64,000 nucleotides of DNA from positions 779,001 to 843,000 of the forward strand of contig NZ_CP079203.1 of NCBI RefSeq assembly GCF_019297835.1, written 5' to 3'. The notes under the pieces were generated by a model, which saw nothing but the letters and a program-made list of their open reading frames with translations, searched no databases and had not been told where the DNA came from. A program made the translations under genes and the position numbers. Positions within the stretch are counted from its first letter, which is position 1. Each line of letters begins with the position of its first letter. The DNA is from Sphingomonas sanguinis. Its GTDB lineage: Bacteria > Pseudomonadota > Alphaproteobacteria > Sphingomonadales > Sphingomonadaceae. Positions 8,400-17,051 of this stretch are shown piece after piece.

Positions 8400-10013
8400 T
8401 CAGCCCGCAATCTTCGCCGCCAACCTCGCCTGTTCGCTATCGTCCGCCGTCAGCGCCGCCGCCCGCCAGGCATAGCGCGCCTCGTAATGCCGCCCGAGGG
8501 CCGAATAGATGTCACCAAGATGATCATTGATCTCAGCGTTGGCGGGTTCGGCCATGGCGGCGCGCTCGACCAGCGGCAGGCCGCGCTTGGTCTGCCCGGC
8601 CTTGAAATAGGCCCAACCCAGCGAATCGGTGATCGAGGCATCGTCGGGCGCCAGCTTGCTCGCCTTTTCGAGGAGCGCGAGCGAGCCGGGAACGTCCTTG
8701 CCCCGCTCGATCCGCGCATAGCCCAGATAGTTGAGCGCCAGCGGTTCGTCGGGACCGAGTTCGACCGCCTTGGCCAGCGCCACGTCGGCCTCGTCCTTGC
8801 GGCCCGCCTGATCCAGCGCCCCGCCATATTGCAGCCATGCCCCCCGGGGCAGCGCCGGGTCGGCGCGGGTGACGCGTTCATACCAGGGCACGGCGTCGGC
8901 CGGACGCTTGGCGGCGATCAACTGGTCGGCATAGACCTGCCAATCGTCGATGCCGGAGTCCTTCGCGGTCGCCAGACCCTGCGCCAGCATCAGCGCTTCT
9001 CCGCTGCGATCGGCTGCGGCGAGCAGACCGATGCGAACGATCGCGGCGCGGTGCGCAAAGGCGCCGCGCGGACGCACGTCCTTGATGGCGGCGATCGCAG
9101 CGTCCCAGGCCTCGTCCTTCGACAGGGCCTCGGCCATAATGAGCCGCGCGCGGTCATTGTCCGGGTCGGCGATCAGCGCGGTTCGGGTCAGCGCGATGAC
9201 CAGCGGGCGCGGCCCCTCGCTCGCCAGCTCGCCGCCGATCCGCACCAGCAGTTGCGACACCCCGAAACCGAGATCGGGCTTGGCCCCCAGCGCCTTGCGG
9301 TCGGACGACACCAGCGGATCACTGAGCAGCGCGCGGGCATTGGCCTCGTCGCCACGCCCGGCGATCATCTCCGCCGCCGCGATCCGGGTATCGGGGGCAG
9401 CGCGCATCGTCTCGAGCAGGACGCGGGCCGAGGCTGGATCGATCCGCTTGCTCGCGAGCGCCAGCAGGATGCGATGCTCGTCGGCCAGCCGCTTGGCCAC
9501 CGGTTCCTTGCCCGCACTCTCCAGGCCCGGTTCGACCGGCTGCTTGCGGTCCCAGGCCGCCCAGGCACGCAAGGTCGGCGACAGGATGCGCAAAGCGCCG
9601 CCGTCGATCCGCTTCAGCGCGGCGTCATAGCCCGCCCGATCGCCCTTACGCGCCGCGATCGCCAGATCGAGCAGCGCCACGTCGATCGGCGCGACATTCT
9701 CCGCTTCCATGACGCGCGCGGCTTTCAGCGCCAGCGGCACGTCGCCGCTGATCATCGCCTCGCGATAGGCGCGCACCGCGACGGCGGGGTCGTCGGGCCA
9801 TCCGGCCAGCGCAACGGCATAATCGTCACTGGCCGCCGCCGATCGCCCCTCCGACGCTGCGACCCGCGCCGCCAGATAGGCCGAGAGCGGCGAGCGGGGT
9901 ATCTCGACTGCCGCCAGCGCAGGCGCGGACCAGCAGGCCCCGACCAGCATCACTCCGGTCAGGGCACGGGAAAACGGACGCTTACATATTGGGATAATTG
10001 GGTCCTCCGCCAC
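8400..10013 (-). CDS. Secreted tetratricopeptide-repeat protein
   Basis: A 537-residue protein with an N-terminal signal peptide (FSRALTGVMLVGACWSAPALAA, cleavage after ALA) and TPR-type helical hairpins along its length; clear units lie in the last third, such as LALNYLGYARIERGKD, ASITDSLGWAYFKAGQTKRGLPLVERA and AEINDHLGDIYSALGRHYEARYAW. TPR proteins are scaffolds, so it probably works in the periplasm in assembly or transport, partner unknown. The GTG at 10013 lies within the end of the ETF-QO gene and is the only start that includes the whole signal peptide; an ATG at 9950 would truncate it. It forms an operon with ispE and probably with the upstream gene. Confidence 0.85.
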   Translation of the reverse strand: MAEDPIIPICKRPFSRALTGVMLVGACWSAPALAAVEIPRSPLSAYLAARVAASEGRSAAASDDYAVALAGWPDDPAVAVRAYREAMISGDVPLALKAARVMEAENVAPIDVALLDLAIAARKGDRAGYDAALKRIDGGALRILSPTLRAWAAWDRKQPVEPGLESAGKEPVAKRLADEHRILLALASKRIDPASARVLLETMRAAPDTRIAAAEMIAGRGDEANARALLSDPLVSSDRKALGAKPDLGFGVSQLLVRIGGELASEGPRPLVIALTRTALIADPDNDRARLIMAEALSKDEAWDAAIAAIKDVRPRGAFAHRAAIVRIGLLAAADRSGEALMLAQGLATAKDSGIDDWQVYADQLIAAKRPADAVPWYERVTRADPALPRGAWLQYGGALDQAGRKDEADVALAKAVELGPDEPLALNYLGYARIERGKDVPGSLALLEKASKLAPDDASITDSLGWAYFKAGQTKRGLPLVERAAMAEPANAEINDHLGDIYSALGRHYEARYAWRAAALTADDSEQARLAAKIAG

Positions 10014-11637
10014 CTTCCGGCACCACCCAGTTGATGTTCTGGGTCGGGTCCTTGATGTCGCACGTCTTGCAGTGGACGCAGTTCTGGGCGTTGATCACGA
10101 ATTTCGGATCGCCCTCTTCCACGCCCACCACCTCGTAAACACCGGCGGGACAGTAGCGTTGCGCGGGCTCGTCGAACAAGGGCAGGTTGTGCGCGATCGG
10201 CACATCCGCGTTCTTCAGCGTCAGATGGACCGGCTGGTCCTCCTCGTGATTGGTGTTCGACAGGAACACCGAGGACAGGCGGTCGAAGGTCAGCACGCCG
10301 TCGGGCTTGGGATAGTCCGGCTTCTTCACCTGATCCTTGCGCCACAGGCTTTCGTGATCGGGCTTGTGCTTCATGGTGAAGGGCATCTTCAGGCCGAAAT
10401 GCTCGGCCCACATGGTCGCGCCCGCCAGACCCGAGCCCAGCGTGTCGCCATATTTCTTGACCAGCGGCACGACGTTGCGGACGGTCGACAGCTCCTTGTG
10501 AAGCCAGGACGCACGGAACGCCTCCGGATAATCGGTCAGTTCGTCACCCTCCCGCCCGGCCTGCACGGCGGCGAAGGCCGCCTCGGCCGCCAGCATTGCT
10601 GACTTCATTGCGCCGTGCGTGCCCTTGATTCGCGGCACATTCAGGAAGCCAGCTGAACAGCCGACCAGCACGCCGCCCGGGAAGGTGAGCTTCGGGATCG
10701 CCTGAAGCCCGCCGTCATTGATCGCGCGTGCGCCATAGGAGACGCGCTTGCCGCCCTTGAGCAACTCGGCGATGACCGGGTGGGTCTTCCACTTCTGCAT
10801 CTCCTGGAACGGGGAGATATAGGGGTTGGTGTAGTTGAGCCACGTCACGAAGCCGAGCGCGACTTGGCCCCCCGCCTGGTGATAGATGAAGCCGCCGCCA
10901 TTGGCGTCATGCCCCAGCGGCCAGCCCTGGGTATGGATCACGCGGCCCGGCACATGCTTGGCGGGATCGATGTCCCACAGCTCCTTGATGCCGAGACCAT
11001 AGACCTGCGGATCGCTGTCGCGGGCCAGATCGAACTGGCGGATGATTTCCTTGGACAGATGCCCGCGAACACCTTCGGCGAAGAAGGTGTATTTGGCGTG
11101 CAGCTCCAGGCCCGGCTGGTAATCGGGCTTGTGCGTGCCGTCGCGCGCTACGCCCATGTCGCCGGTCGCGACGCCCTTTACCCGACCATCCTCATGAAAC
11201 AGGATCTCGGCGGCGGCGAAGCCGGGGAAAATTTCGACGCCCAGCTCCTCGGCCTTTCCCGCCAGCCAGCGACACAGATTGCCGAGGCTTCCGGTATAGG
11301 TGCCCTTGTTGTGCATGAAGGGCGGGGTCAGAGCGTGCGGCAGATTGCGCTGCTTGGTGGCGCTCAGAATCCAGTGGAGATTCTCCGTCACCGGCACCTC
11401 GGCCAGCGGACAGCCATCCTCGCGCCAGTCGGGCAGCAACTCATCGAGCGCGATCGGATCGATCACCGCGCCCGACAGGATATGCGCGCCGACCTCCGAT
11501 CCCTTTTCGAGGACACAGACGGCCAGTTCGCCGCCCTGCTCGACCGCAAGCTGTTTCAGGCGGATCGCCGCCGACAGGCCCGCCGGACCCGCGCCGACGA
11601 TCACCACGTCATAAGGCATCGATTCGCGTTCGCTCAT
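9982..11637 (-). CDS. Electron transfer flavoprotein-ubiquinone oxidoreductase
   Basis: A 551-residue inner-membrane-associated flavo-iron-sulfur enzyme that passes electrons from reduced ETF (fatty-acid and amino-acid oxidation) to ubiquinone. The FAD dinucleotide loop DVVIVGAGPAGLSAAIRLKQL lies near the N-terminus; GKEYTGSLG-like and LNYTNPYISPFQEMQKWK segments are typical; the C-terminal 4Fe-4S ligands are in YCPAGVYEVV and INAQNCVHCKTCDIKDPTQNINW. The start MSERESMPYDVVIVG at 11637 has GAGGG just upstream; a longer frame upstream is not conserved-looking. Its 3' end overlaps the start of the TPR gene by 32 bp. Confidence 0.97.
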   Translation of the reverse strand: MSERESMPYDVVIVGAGPAGLSAAIRLKQLAVEQGGELAVCVLEKGSEVGAHILSGAVIDPIALDELLPDWREDGCPLAEVPVTENLHWILSATKQRNLPHALTPPFMHNKGTYTGSLGNLCRWLAGKAEELGVEIFPGFAAAEILFHEDGRVKGVATGDMGVARDGTHKPDYQPGLELHAKYTFFAEGVRGHLSKEIIRQFDLARDSDPQVYGLGIKELWDIDPAKHVPGRVIHTQGWPLGHDANGGGFIYHQAGGQVALGFVTWLNYTNPYISPFQEMQKWKTHPVIAELLKGGKRVSYGARAINDGGLQAIPKLTFPGGVLVGCSAGFLNVPRIKGTHGAMKSAMLAAEAAFAAVQAGREGDELTDYPEAFRASWLHKELSTVRNVVPLVKKYGDTLGSGLAGATMWAEHFGLKMPFTMKHKPDHESLWRKDQVKKPDYPKPDGVLTFDRLSSVFLSNTNHEEDQPVHLTLKNADVPIAHNLPLFDEPAQRYCPAGVYEVVGVEEGDPKFVINAQNCVHCKTCDIKDPTQNINWVVPEGGGGPNYPNM

Positions 11638-11780
11638 GGCACCCTCGCTTTTTGACCGCGCCGCTGCCGTAGCGTCCCGCCTGGCGGGTTCGTCCGGGCG
11701 CGGACGGGAAACATCTTGTCCCGACCGTCGATCCGACAGATTGACGCGCACGTCAACCTTGCAGCATGGGCTTACCCCAT

Positions 11781-12539
11781 ATGGGGGCTCTCTCAACGTT
11801 CGACACAGTACCGCTCAACGGTGCCCTGGCCGCCAGTGCCCTGGACTGGTGGCATGATGCGGGCGTCGACGTGCTGGTCGAGGACGACCCCCGCGACTGG
11901 ATGGCGCCGGAGCCGGTGCGCGCGCCGCTCGTCATGCCTGGCCAGGCGCCCGCCGCCGCCCTGCCCATCCCGGCTCCGGCAACATCGCTGCCCGACACGC
12001 TGGAGGCGTTCCTGGCCTGGCGGCTGTCCGATGCCGCGCCGGAGGCAACATGGGACGGCATTTCGCTCACCGCGACCGGGCCCGCCGATGCCGCGCTGAT
12101 GGTGCTGGTCGACTGTCCCGACCGCGATGACGGCGATGCCGGTCAGATTCTGTCGGGTGCGCCGGGGCGGCTGTTCGACCGGATGCTGGCCGCCATGGGC
12201 CTGTCGCGCGAGACCGTCCATGTCGCCTCGGTCTGCGCGCGGCGGCCGATCGCGGGAAGAACGCCCGCCGGGGTGGAGACGCGGCTGGCCGAGATCGCGC
12301 TGCACCATGTGGGTCTGGTCGCCCCGCGCGGCCTGTTGCTGCTCGGCAATGCGGCGAGCCGTGCCGTGCTCGGGACCGAATTGACCGACGCGCGCGGACA
12401 TTCACATGTCATTGACCATAAAAGCGGAAAAACGAACGTCGTCGCCACGTTCCACCCGCGCTTCCTGATCGAGAAGCCGATGGCGAAGGCGGAAAGCTGG
12501 AAAGACTTGCAAAGGGTCATGGGGGATTTGCGCGCATGA
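11781..12539 (+). CDS. Uracil-DNA-glycosylase-fold protein, degenerate family 4 type
   Basis: A 252-residue protein whose C-terminal two thirds match family 4 UDGs: GAPGRLFDRMLAAMGLSRETVHVASV, then PRGLLLLGNAASRAVLG and ATFHPRFLIEKPMAKAESWKDLQ. It differs at key points. The first motif, normally GE(A/G)PG, reads VDCPDRDDG; the four iron-sulfur cysteines are not retained (only two Cys remain, neither in the N-terminal CxxC place); and the N-terminal ~90 residues are proline- and alanine-rich. Whether it excises uracil is doubtful. ATG 11781 is my choice; ATG 11766 is possible. It overlaps the lytic transglycosylase by 4 bp and is therefore coupled to it. Confidence 0.75.
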   Translation: MGALSTFDTVPLNGALAASALDWWHDAGVDVLVEDDPRDWMAPEPVRAPLVMPGQAPAAALPIPAPATSLPDTLEAFLAWRLSDAAPEATWDGISLTATGPADAALMVLVDCPDRDDGDAGQILSGAPGRLFDRMLAAMGLSRETVHVASVCARRPIAGRTPAGVETRLAEIALHHVGLVAPRGLLLLGNAASRAVLGTELTDARGHSHVIDHKSGKTNVVATFHPRFLIEKPMAKAESWKDLQRVMGDLRA

Positions 12540-14401
12540 AGCTGGGCCGGACGATCGCGAAGGGCACTACCATCGGGGCTTTGTTGACGGTCGTTAGCGG
12601 TGCAGCCCTTGCCGCCGAGCCCGTCCCAAACGCCGACGTCCGCAGCCCCGCCGCGCTCAAGGCTCCACCCGCCATCCCCGCACTGCTCGATGCCGATCAG
12701 AAAGCGGGCTATATGCGCGTCTTCGCGGCGATCCGGGATAGCCGTTGGACCGACGCGCAACTCGAACTCGACGCGCTCAAGCCCGGTCCGCTCCACGCCA
12801 TCGCGCGCGCCGAACTCTACACCGCCAAGGGTTCGCCCAAGGTGGAGGTCGAGCGGCTGGTCGCCCTGCTGAACGAAGCGCCCGAATTGCCCCAGGCCGA
12901 GCAGCTGGCCCGCCTCGCCCGCTCGCGCGGCGCGCATGACCTGCCGCCGCTGCCCGAGGCGCACACGCTGATCTGGCAGGATGGCGCCCCCCGCCGCACC
13001 CGCGCCAAGAGTGTGCGCAGCGACCAGATCGCCGCCGATCTGGCCGCCAAGATGCAGCCCTTCGTCAAAGCGGATGACGGCCCCTCCGCGCGCGCGCTGC
13101 TCGAATCGACGCAAGGTCTGTCGCCCGAGGCGCTGACCGAGTGGCAGCAGAAGGTCGCCTGGATCTATTTCCTCAGCGGCGACGACGCCAATGCCCGCAT
13201 GCTGGCGGCGCAGGCCGCCGAAGGATCGGGCGACTGGGCCGTACAAGGTCGTTGGACCGTCGCCCTGTCCGCATGGCGACAGAATGACTGCCAGGCCGCC
13301 GCGACCGCTTTCGAGGGCACGGCGGCGCGCGCCACCGATGTCGATCTGCGCGCCGCCGCGCTCTATTGGGCCGCGCGCGCCGACATGGTCTGCGGCCGTC
13401 CCGACAAGATCGAGGGCCGCCTGCGCTCCGCCTCGCAATTCCGCGAGAGCTTTTATGGCCAGCTCGCCCGCCAGGCGCTGGGGATGCGCGGCGATCGCGA
13501 GCCCAAGGGACAGCTGGTCGCCACCGATTGGGCCGCGCTGGATCGCCGCCCCAATATCCTGGTCGCCGCCGCGCTGGTCGAAGTCGGCGAGACCGACCTC
13601 GCCGATCAGGTCATCCGCCAACAGGCGCGGATCGGCCAGCCGACCGAGTTCCGTAGCCTCGTCCGCCTCGCCGAATCGCTGGACCTGCCCGCGACCACGG
13701 TCTGGCTGGCGCACAATTGCCCGGCAGGCGTGACCGCCACCGCCGAGGCACGCTATCCGACGCCAAACTGGGCGCCCGACAGCGGCTGGCGCGTCGAAAA
13801 GGCACTGGTCTATGCCCATACGCTTCAGGAAAGCGGCTTCCGCAACAAGGTGGTCAGCCCGGCGGGCGCCTATGGCCTGATGCAGATCATGCCCGCCGCC
13901 GCGACCGATTTCGCGCGCGAGCGTGGCGTGTCGATCGATCGCAGCGCGCTGACCAAGCCGTCGACCAATATGGACATCGGCCAGCGCCATCTGGAGCGCC
14001 TGCGCGACATGACCGGCGTGACCGGCGGCCTGCTGCCCAAGGTGATCGCGGCCTATAATGCCGGGCCGAAGCCGGTCGGCGAATGGAACAGCCTGGTCCG
14101 CGACAATGGCGATCCGCTGCTCTATATCGAAAGCATTCCCTATTGGGAGACGCGCGGTTACGTCACCATGGTCCTGCGCAACTATTGGATGTACGAGAGC
14201 CAGACCGGCAAGCCGAAGTCGCCCAGCCGCGCGGCATTGGCGCAAGGGCTGTGGCCGCGCTTCCCGGGCCTGCCGGGTGCTTCCGCGATCCGCCTGCAAC
14301 GGCCGAACGTCGCACAGGTGAGCGTGACGCCCAAGACCACCATCGCTCTGAATGCGACGGTCAGCCCGCAGTCGAATACGACGATGCCTCAGGCGAACTG
14401 A
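12536..14401 (+). CDS. Soluble lytic murein transglycosylase
   Basis: A 621-residue periplasmic enzyme of the Slt70 type. It cleaves the MurNAc-GlcNAc bond, forming 1,6-anhydro-MurNAc ends, and helps remodel peptidoglycan. A signal peptide ends at GAALAAEP (about residue 27). A long alpha-helical superhelical U/L region follows up to about residue 410. The C-terminal goose-lysozyme-like SLT domain has the catalytic Glu in HTLQESGFRNKVVSPAGAYG, then LMQIMPAAATDFA and AAYNAGPKPVGEW. ATG overlaps the UDG-like gene by 4 bp. The last ~60 residues after the SLT domain (QRPNVAQVSVTPKTT...) are low complexity. Repeat DNA follows the stop. Confidence 0.93.
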   Translation: MKLGRTIAKGTTIGALLTVVSGAALAAEPVPNADVRSPAALKAPPAIPALLDADQKAGYMRVFAAIRDSRWTDAQLELDALKPGPLHAIARAELYTAKGSPKVEVERLVALLNEAPELPQAEQLARLARSRGAHDLPPLPEAHTLIWQDGAPRRTRAKSVRSDQIAADLAAKMQPFVKADDGPSARALLESTQGLSPEALTEWQQKVAWIYFLSGDDANARMLAAQAAEGSGDWAVQGRWTVALSAWRQNDCQAAATAFEGTAARATDVDLRAAALYWAARADMVCGRPDKIEGRLRSASQFRESFYGQLARQALGMRGDREPKGQLVATDWAALDRRPNILVAAALVEVGETDLADQVIRQQARIGQPTEFRSLVRLAESLDLPATTVWLAHNCPAGVTATAEARYPTPNWAPDSGWRVEKALVYAHTLQESGFRNKVVSPAGAYGLMQIMPAAATDFARERGVSIDRSALTKPSTNMDIGQRHLERLRDMTGVTGGLLPKVIAAYNAGPKPVGEWNSLVRDNGDPLLYIESIPYWETRGYVTMVLRNYWMYESQTGKPKSPSRAALAQGLWPRFPGLPGASAIRLQRPNVAQVSVTPKTTIALNATVSPQSNTTMPQAN

Positions 14402-14424
14402 TCGAAGCCAGGGCATTCCCTTGG

Positions 14425-14592
14425 CCTTCGACTTCGCTCAGGCTGAACGGCGGATGGAGATTTGGCCGTACCGCAACCTCCGTTCACGCTGAGCGAAGTC
14501 GAAGCGCACGCCCCAGCGGCAGTTGAATGCGAGACGCGCCCGGCCGCATAACAACTCCCTGCCCCGTTCCGCCTGAGCGAAGTCGAAGGCCA
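14425..14592. repeat. Three copies of the TTCGACTTCGCTCAGGCTGAACGG repeat
   Basis: CCTTCGACTTCGCTCAGGCT, continuing GAACGG, occupies 14425-14450. Inverted copies CCGTTCACGCTGAGCGAAGT (from 14480) and CCGTTCCGCCTGAGCGAAGT (from 14564), each ending CGAAG, follow. The 247-bp gap between the transglycosylase and moaB contains little else. The first two copies can pair as a long hairpin after the transglycosylase stop. Confidence 0.85.
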
Positions 14593-14648
14593 CGCCCCAC
14601 CACCGGCCAAGCCGCCCCCGAAACCCGCGATCGGACGTTCCACCAACC

Positions 14649-15176
14649 ATGCCCATCGACACGACCCGCAGCTTCACTCCCGTCCGCATCGCCGTGCTGA
14701 CCGTCTCCGACACGCGCTCGCTGGCCGAGGACCGGTCCGGCGACACGCTGGTCGGCCTGCTCACCGAGGCGGGTCATGAACTGGCCGACCGCACCATCCT
14801 GCGCGACGACGCGGACGAGATCGTCGCCCAACTCAACCGCTGGATCGACGACGCCAGCATCGACTGCATTCTGACCACCGGCGGCACCGGCGTGACCGGT
14901 CGCGACGTCACCCCCGAGGCGGTCGAGCGGGTCGCGACCAAGATGATCCCCGGCTTTGGCGAACTGTTCCGCTGGCTGAGCTTCCAGACGATCGGCACCT
15001 CGACCATCCAGTCGCGCGCCTGCGCCTGCGTCGCACGCGGCACCTATATCTTCGCGCTGCCGGGCTCGACCGGCGCGGTCAAGGACGCCTGGAACGGCAT
15101 CTTGCGCGACCAGCTCGACAACCGCCACCGCCCCTGCAACTTCGTCGAGCTGATGCCCCGCCTGCTGGAGCGCTGA
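14649..15176 (+). CDS. moaB: Molybdenum cofactor biosynthesis protein B
   Basis: A 175-residue MogA/MoaB-family protein that adenylylates molybdopterin before molybdate insertion. The substrate-binding signature is [34 protein letters not shown] near the N-terminus and [18 protein letters not shown] in the C-terminal third are the other conserved blocks. The family is about 170 residues, so it is full length. It stands alone between repeat DNA and a convergent VOC gene (the two stops abut at 15176/15177); other moa/moe genes are not nearby. Confidence 0.95.
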   Translation: MPIDTTRSFTPVRIAVLTVSDTRSLAEDRSGDTLVGLLTEAGHELADRTILRDDADEIVAQLNRWIDDASIDCILTTGGTGVTGRDVTPEAVERVATKMIPGFGELFRWLSFQTIGTSTIQSRACACVARGTYIFALPGSTGAVKDAWNGILRDQLDNRHRPCNFVELMPRLLER

Positions 15177-15509
15177 TCAGTCCGCCTGCATCGCCGCCAG
15201 TTCATGCCCGTCGACATCGCGGAAGTGAAAGCGCCGCCCACCGGGAAAAGCAAAAATCGGCACCACGATCGACCCGCCCGCCGCCTCCACGGCGGAAAGC
15301 GTCGCCTCAAGATCGTCGACACGGATGACCGGCAGCGGGGCCTTCACCTTGTCCGATGCGGCATCGAGTCCGACATCAGTATCACCGCTCATCGTCGCGG
15401 CATAATCCGGCCCGAAGTCGGTGAAGGTCCAGCCAAACGCCTCTGCATAAAAATGCTTCGCCGCCGCCCGATCGCCGACCGGCAATTCGAGATATTCCAG
15501 ACGCGCCAT
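15177..15509 (-). CDS. VOC-superfamily (glyoxalase/bleomycin resistance-like) protein
   Basis: A 110-residue vicinal-oxygen-chelate protein with two beta-alpha-beta-beta-beta halves: ARLEYLELPVGDRAAAKHFYAEAF at the start and GRRFHFRDVDGHELAAMQAD at the end. FGWTFTDFGPDYA is the usual second strand. The C-terminal D-G-H-E matches the last metal-ligand position (Glu). Function cannot be assigned within this broad family (glyoxalases, dioxygenases, antibiotic-binding proteins). The start MARLEYLEL at 15509 is preceded by GGAGGG; the longer frame to 15593 is unlikely. Confidence 0.87.
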   Translation of the reverse strand: MARLEYLELPVGDRAAAKHFYAEAFGWTFTDFGPDYAATMSGDTDVGLDAASDKVKAPLPVIRVDDLEATLSAVEAAGGSIVVPIFAFPGGRRFHFRDVDGHELAAMQAD

Positions 15510-15611
15510 TCGACCCTCCGTTCTTAATACGTTCCGATAATGATCGAATGGCTGCGGCGTAGCAAGCGTCCTCTGCTTGCCTATTTGTTCCATTTATGTT
15601 CCATTCCAGCC

Positions 15612-16679
15612 ATGTCGAAGATCGCGTCCCGAGGAGCCACCCATAACGCGACGAGCCGACGCTTCGCCCTGCCGGAGCGCGAGATGGACGGCGACTGGCT
15701 CGACGCCCAGTCGCTGGTCGACGGCGCGCCGCCGCCGCTGCGAACCAGCGTGGCCGTCTTGACGCCACGAACGATCCTGACCCGCAACACCTCGCCCGAC
15801 GTGCCGTTCAGCCAGTCGATCAACGCTTACGCCGGGTGTGAGCATGGCTGTATCTACTGCTTTGCCCGGCCGACCCATGCCTATCACGACCTGTCGCCGG
15901 GACTGGATTTCGAGAGCCGGTTATTTGCCAAGCCCGATGCCGCCGCCTTGCTTCGCGCCGAGTTGGCCAAGCCCGGCTATCGGGTCGCGCCAATCGCGCT
16001 GGGCACCAACACCGACCCCTATCAGCCGATTGAGGGTGAGTGGCGGATCACCCGCTCGATCTTGGAGGTACTTGCGGAGACGGATCATCCGGTGGCGATC
16101 ACGACCAAATCGGACCGGGTAGTGCGCGATATCGATATCCTGGGGCAGATGGCGGCGAAGGGGTTGGCAACCGTCTGCGTCTCGGTCACCTCGCTCGACG
16201 CCAAGGTCGCGCGGACGATGGAACCGCGTGCGCCCACGCCCGAGCGGCGGCTGGCGGCCGTGGCGACGCTGGCGGCGGCGGGTATCCCCACCTATGTCTC
16301 GATCGCGCCCGTCATTCCCGCGATCACCGATCATGAGATCGAACATCTGGTCGCCCGCGCGGCGCAGGCGGGTGCCCGGCACGCCTTCTTCATCCCCATA
16401 CGCCTGCCGCACGAGGTCGCCCCGCTGTTCCGCGCCTGGCTCGACACCCACTATCCCGAGCGGGCGGGCAAGGTGATGGCGATCATCCGGTCCTTGCGGG
16501 GCGGGCGGGACAATGATCCCGATTTCTTCACCCGCATGAAGGGGCAAGGGCCATGGGCGGAGTTGCTTCGGGTCCGCTTTCACCGCGCCTGTCGGCTGCA
16601 TGGGCTGAACTTGGATCGGCCCCGGCTCGATACAAGCCTGTTCCGTCCGCCCAGAGGCCCGCAGGGTGAGCTATTCTGA
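15612..16679 (+). CDS. PA0069-type radical SAM protein (SplB-like)
   Basis: A 355-residue radical SAM enzyme. The 4Fe-4S motif CxxxCxxC is in YAGCEHGCIYCFARPTH (about residues 75-91), preceded by NTSPDVPFSQSINAY. SPGLDFESRLFAK and GTNTDPYQPIEGEWRITRSILEVL are characteristic of the group related to spore photoproduct lyase SplB. The reaction in Gram-negatives is unknown; a DNA-repair role is often suggested by the SplB relationship only. I start at MSKIASRGA (15612); the frame extends to 15540 but the extra residues look like translated spacer. It is divergent from the VOC gene with about 100 bp between. Confidence 0.9.
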   Translation: MSKIASRGATHNATSRRFALPEREMDGDWLDAQSLVDGAPPPLRTSVAVLTPRTILTRNTSPDVPFSQSINAYAGCEHGCIYCFARPTHAYHDLSPGLDFESRLFAKPDAAALLRAELAKPGYRVAPIALGTNTDPYQPIEGEWRITRSILEVLAETDHPVAITTKSDRVVRDIDILGQMAAKGLATVCVSVTSLDAKVARTMEPRAPTPERRLAAVATLAAAGIPTYVSIAPVIPAITDHEIEHLVARAAQAGARHAFFIPIRLPHEVAPLFRAWLDTHYPERAGKVMAIIRSLRGGRDNDPDFFTRMKGQGPWAELLRVRFHRACRLHGLNLDRPRLDTSLFRPPRGPQGELF

Positions 16680-16727
16680 GGATCGCCCAGCCTATCCAAG
16701 GCGTTATGCGATGGAAGGAGAGATGCC

Positions 16728-16862
16728 ATGATGACCGATCCCGAACAGACCAACTCGGAAAACCTGCCCAATGAGGACGAGGCCGACACCTCCGGCGGCG
16801 GCTACGGCAACCACGGTGAGGCCGGCGAAGAGGAACAGGATCGCCGCGAAGTCGGCGGCTGA
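16728..16862 (+). CDS. Small acidic protein, 44 residues
   Basis: ATGATG at 16728 is preceded by GGAAGGAGAG, a strong ribosome-binding site. The product begins MMTDPEQTNSENLPNEDEAD and ends GEEEQDRREVGG. It is highly acidic, rich in Glu, Asp, Asn and Gly, with no hydrophobic segment, so probably cytoplasmic and unstructured. No family recognised. It follows the radical SAM gene by 48 bp in the same direction and may be cotranscribed. Confidence rests on the ribosome-binding site and the composition, not on homology. Confidence 0.6.
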   Translation: MMTDPEQTNSENLPNEDEADTSGGGYGNHGEAGEEEQDRREVGG

Positions 16863-16915
16863 CATTATCGCCGCACACGGATCGCGTAATCGCAAAAGTC
16901 GGCTCCCCCATCCAT

Positions 16916-17009
16916 ACCACCCCGGCGAAGGCCGGGGTCCAGTTGCGACGCGGCTGGAATTGTTTGGCGACACCTGCCCCAACTCCATCCCGGCCTTCGC
17001 AGGAATGGA
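16916..17009. repeat. REP-like inverted repeat pair (CCACCCCGGCGAAGGCCGGGG type), copy 3
   Basis: CCACCCCGGCGAAGGCCGGG from 16917 (running on through GTCCAGTTG) faces CAACTCCATCCCGGCCTTCG from 16980 (running on to GGAATGG). It is the same family as the pairs at 5141-5228 and 5293-5399, and lies at the convergent ends of the 44-residue gene and dnaE. Confidence 0.8.
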
Positions 17010-17051
17010 GTCAAGGTTTTGCTGTAACGGGCTTGCGGAACCTCCGCCTCT

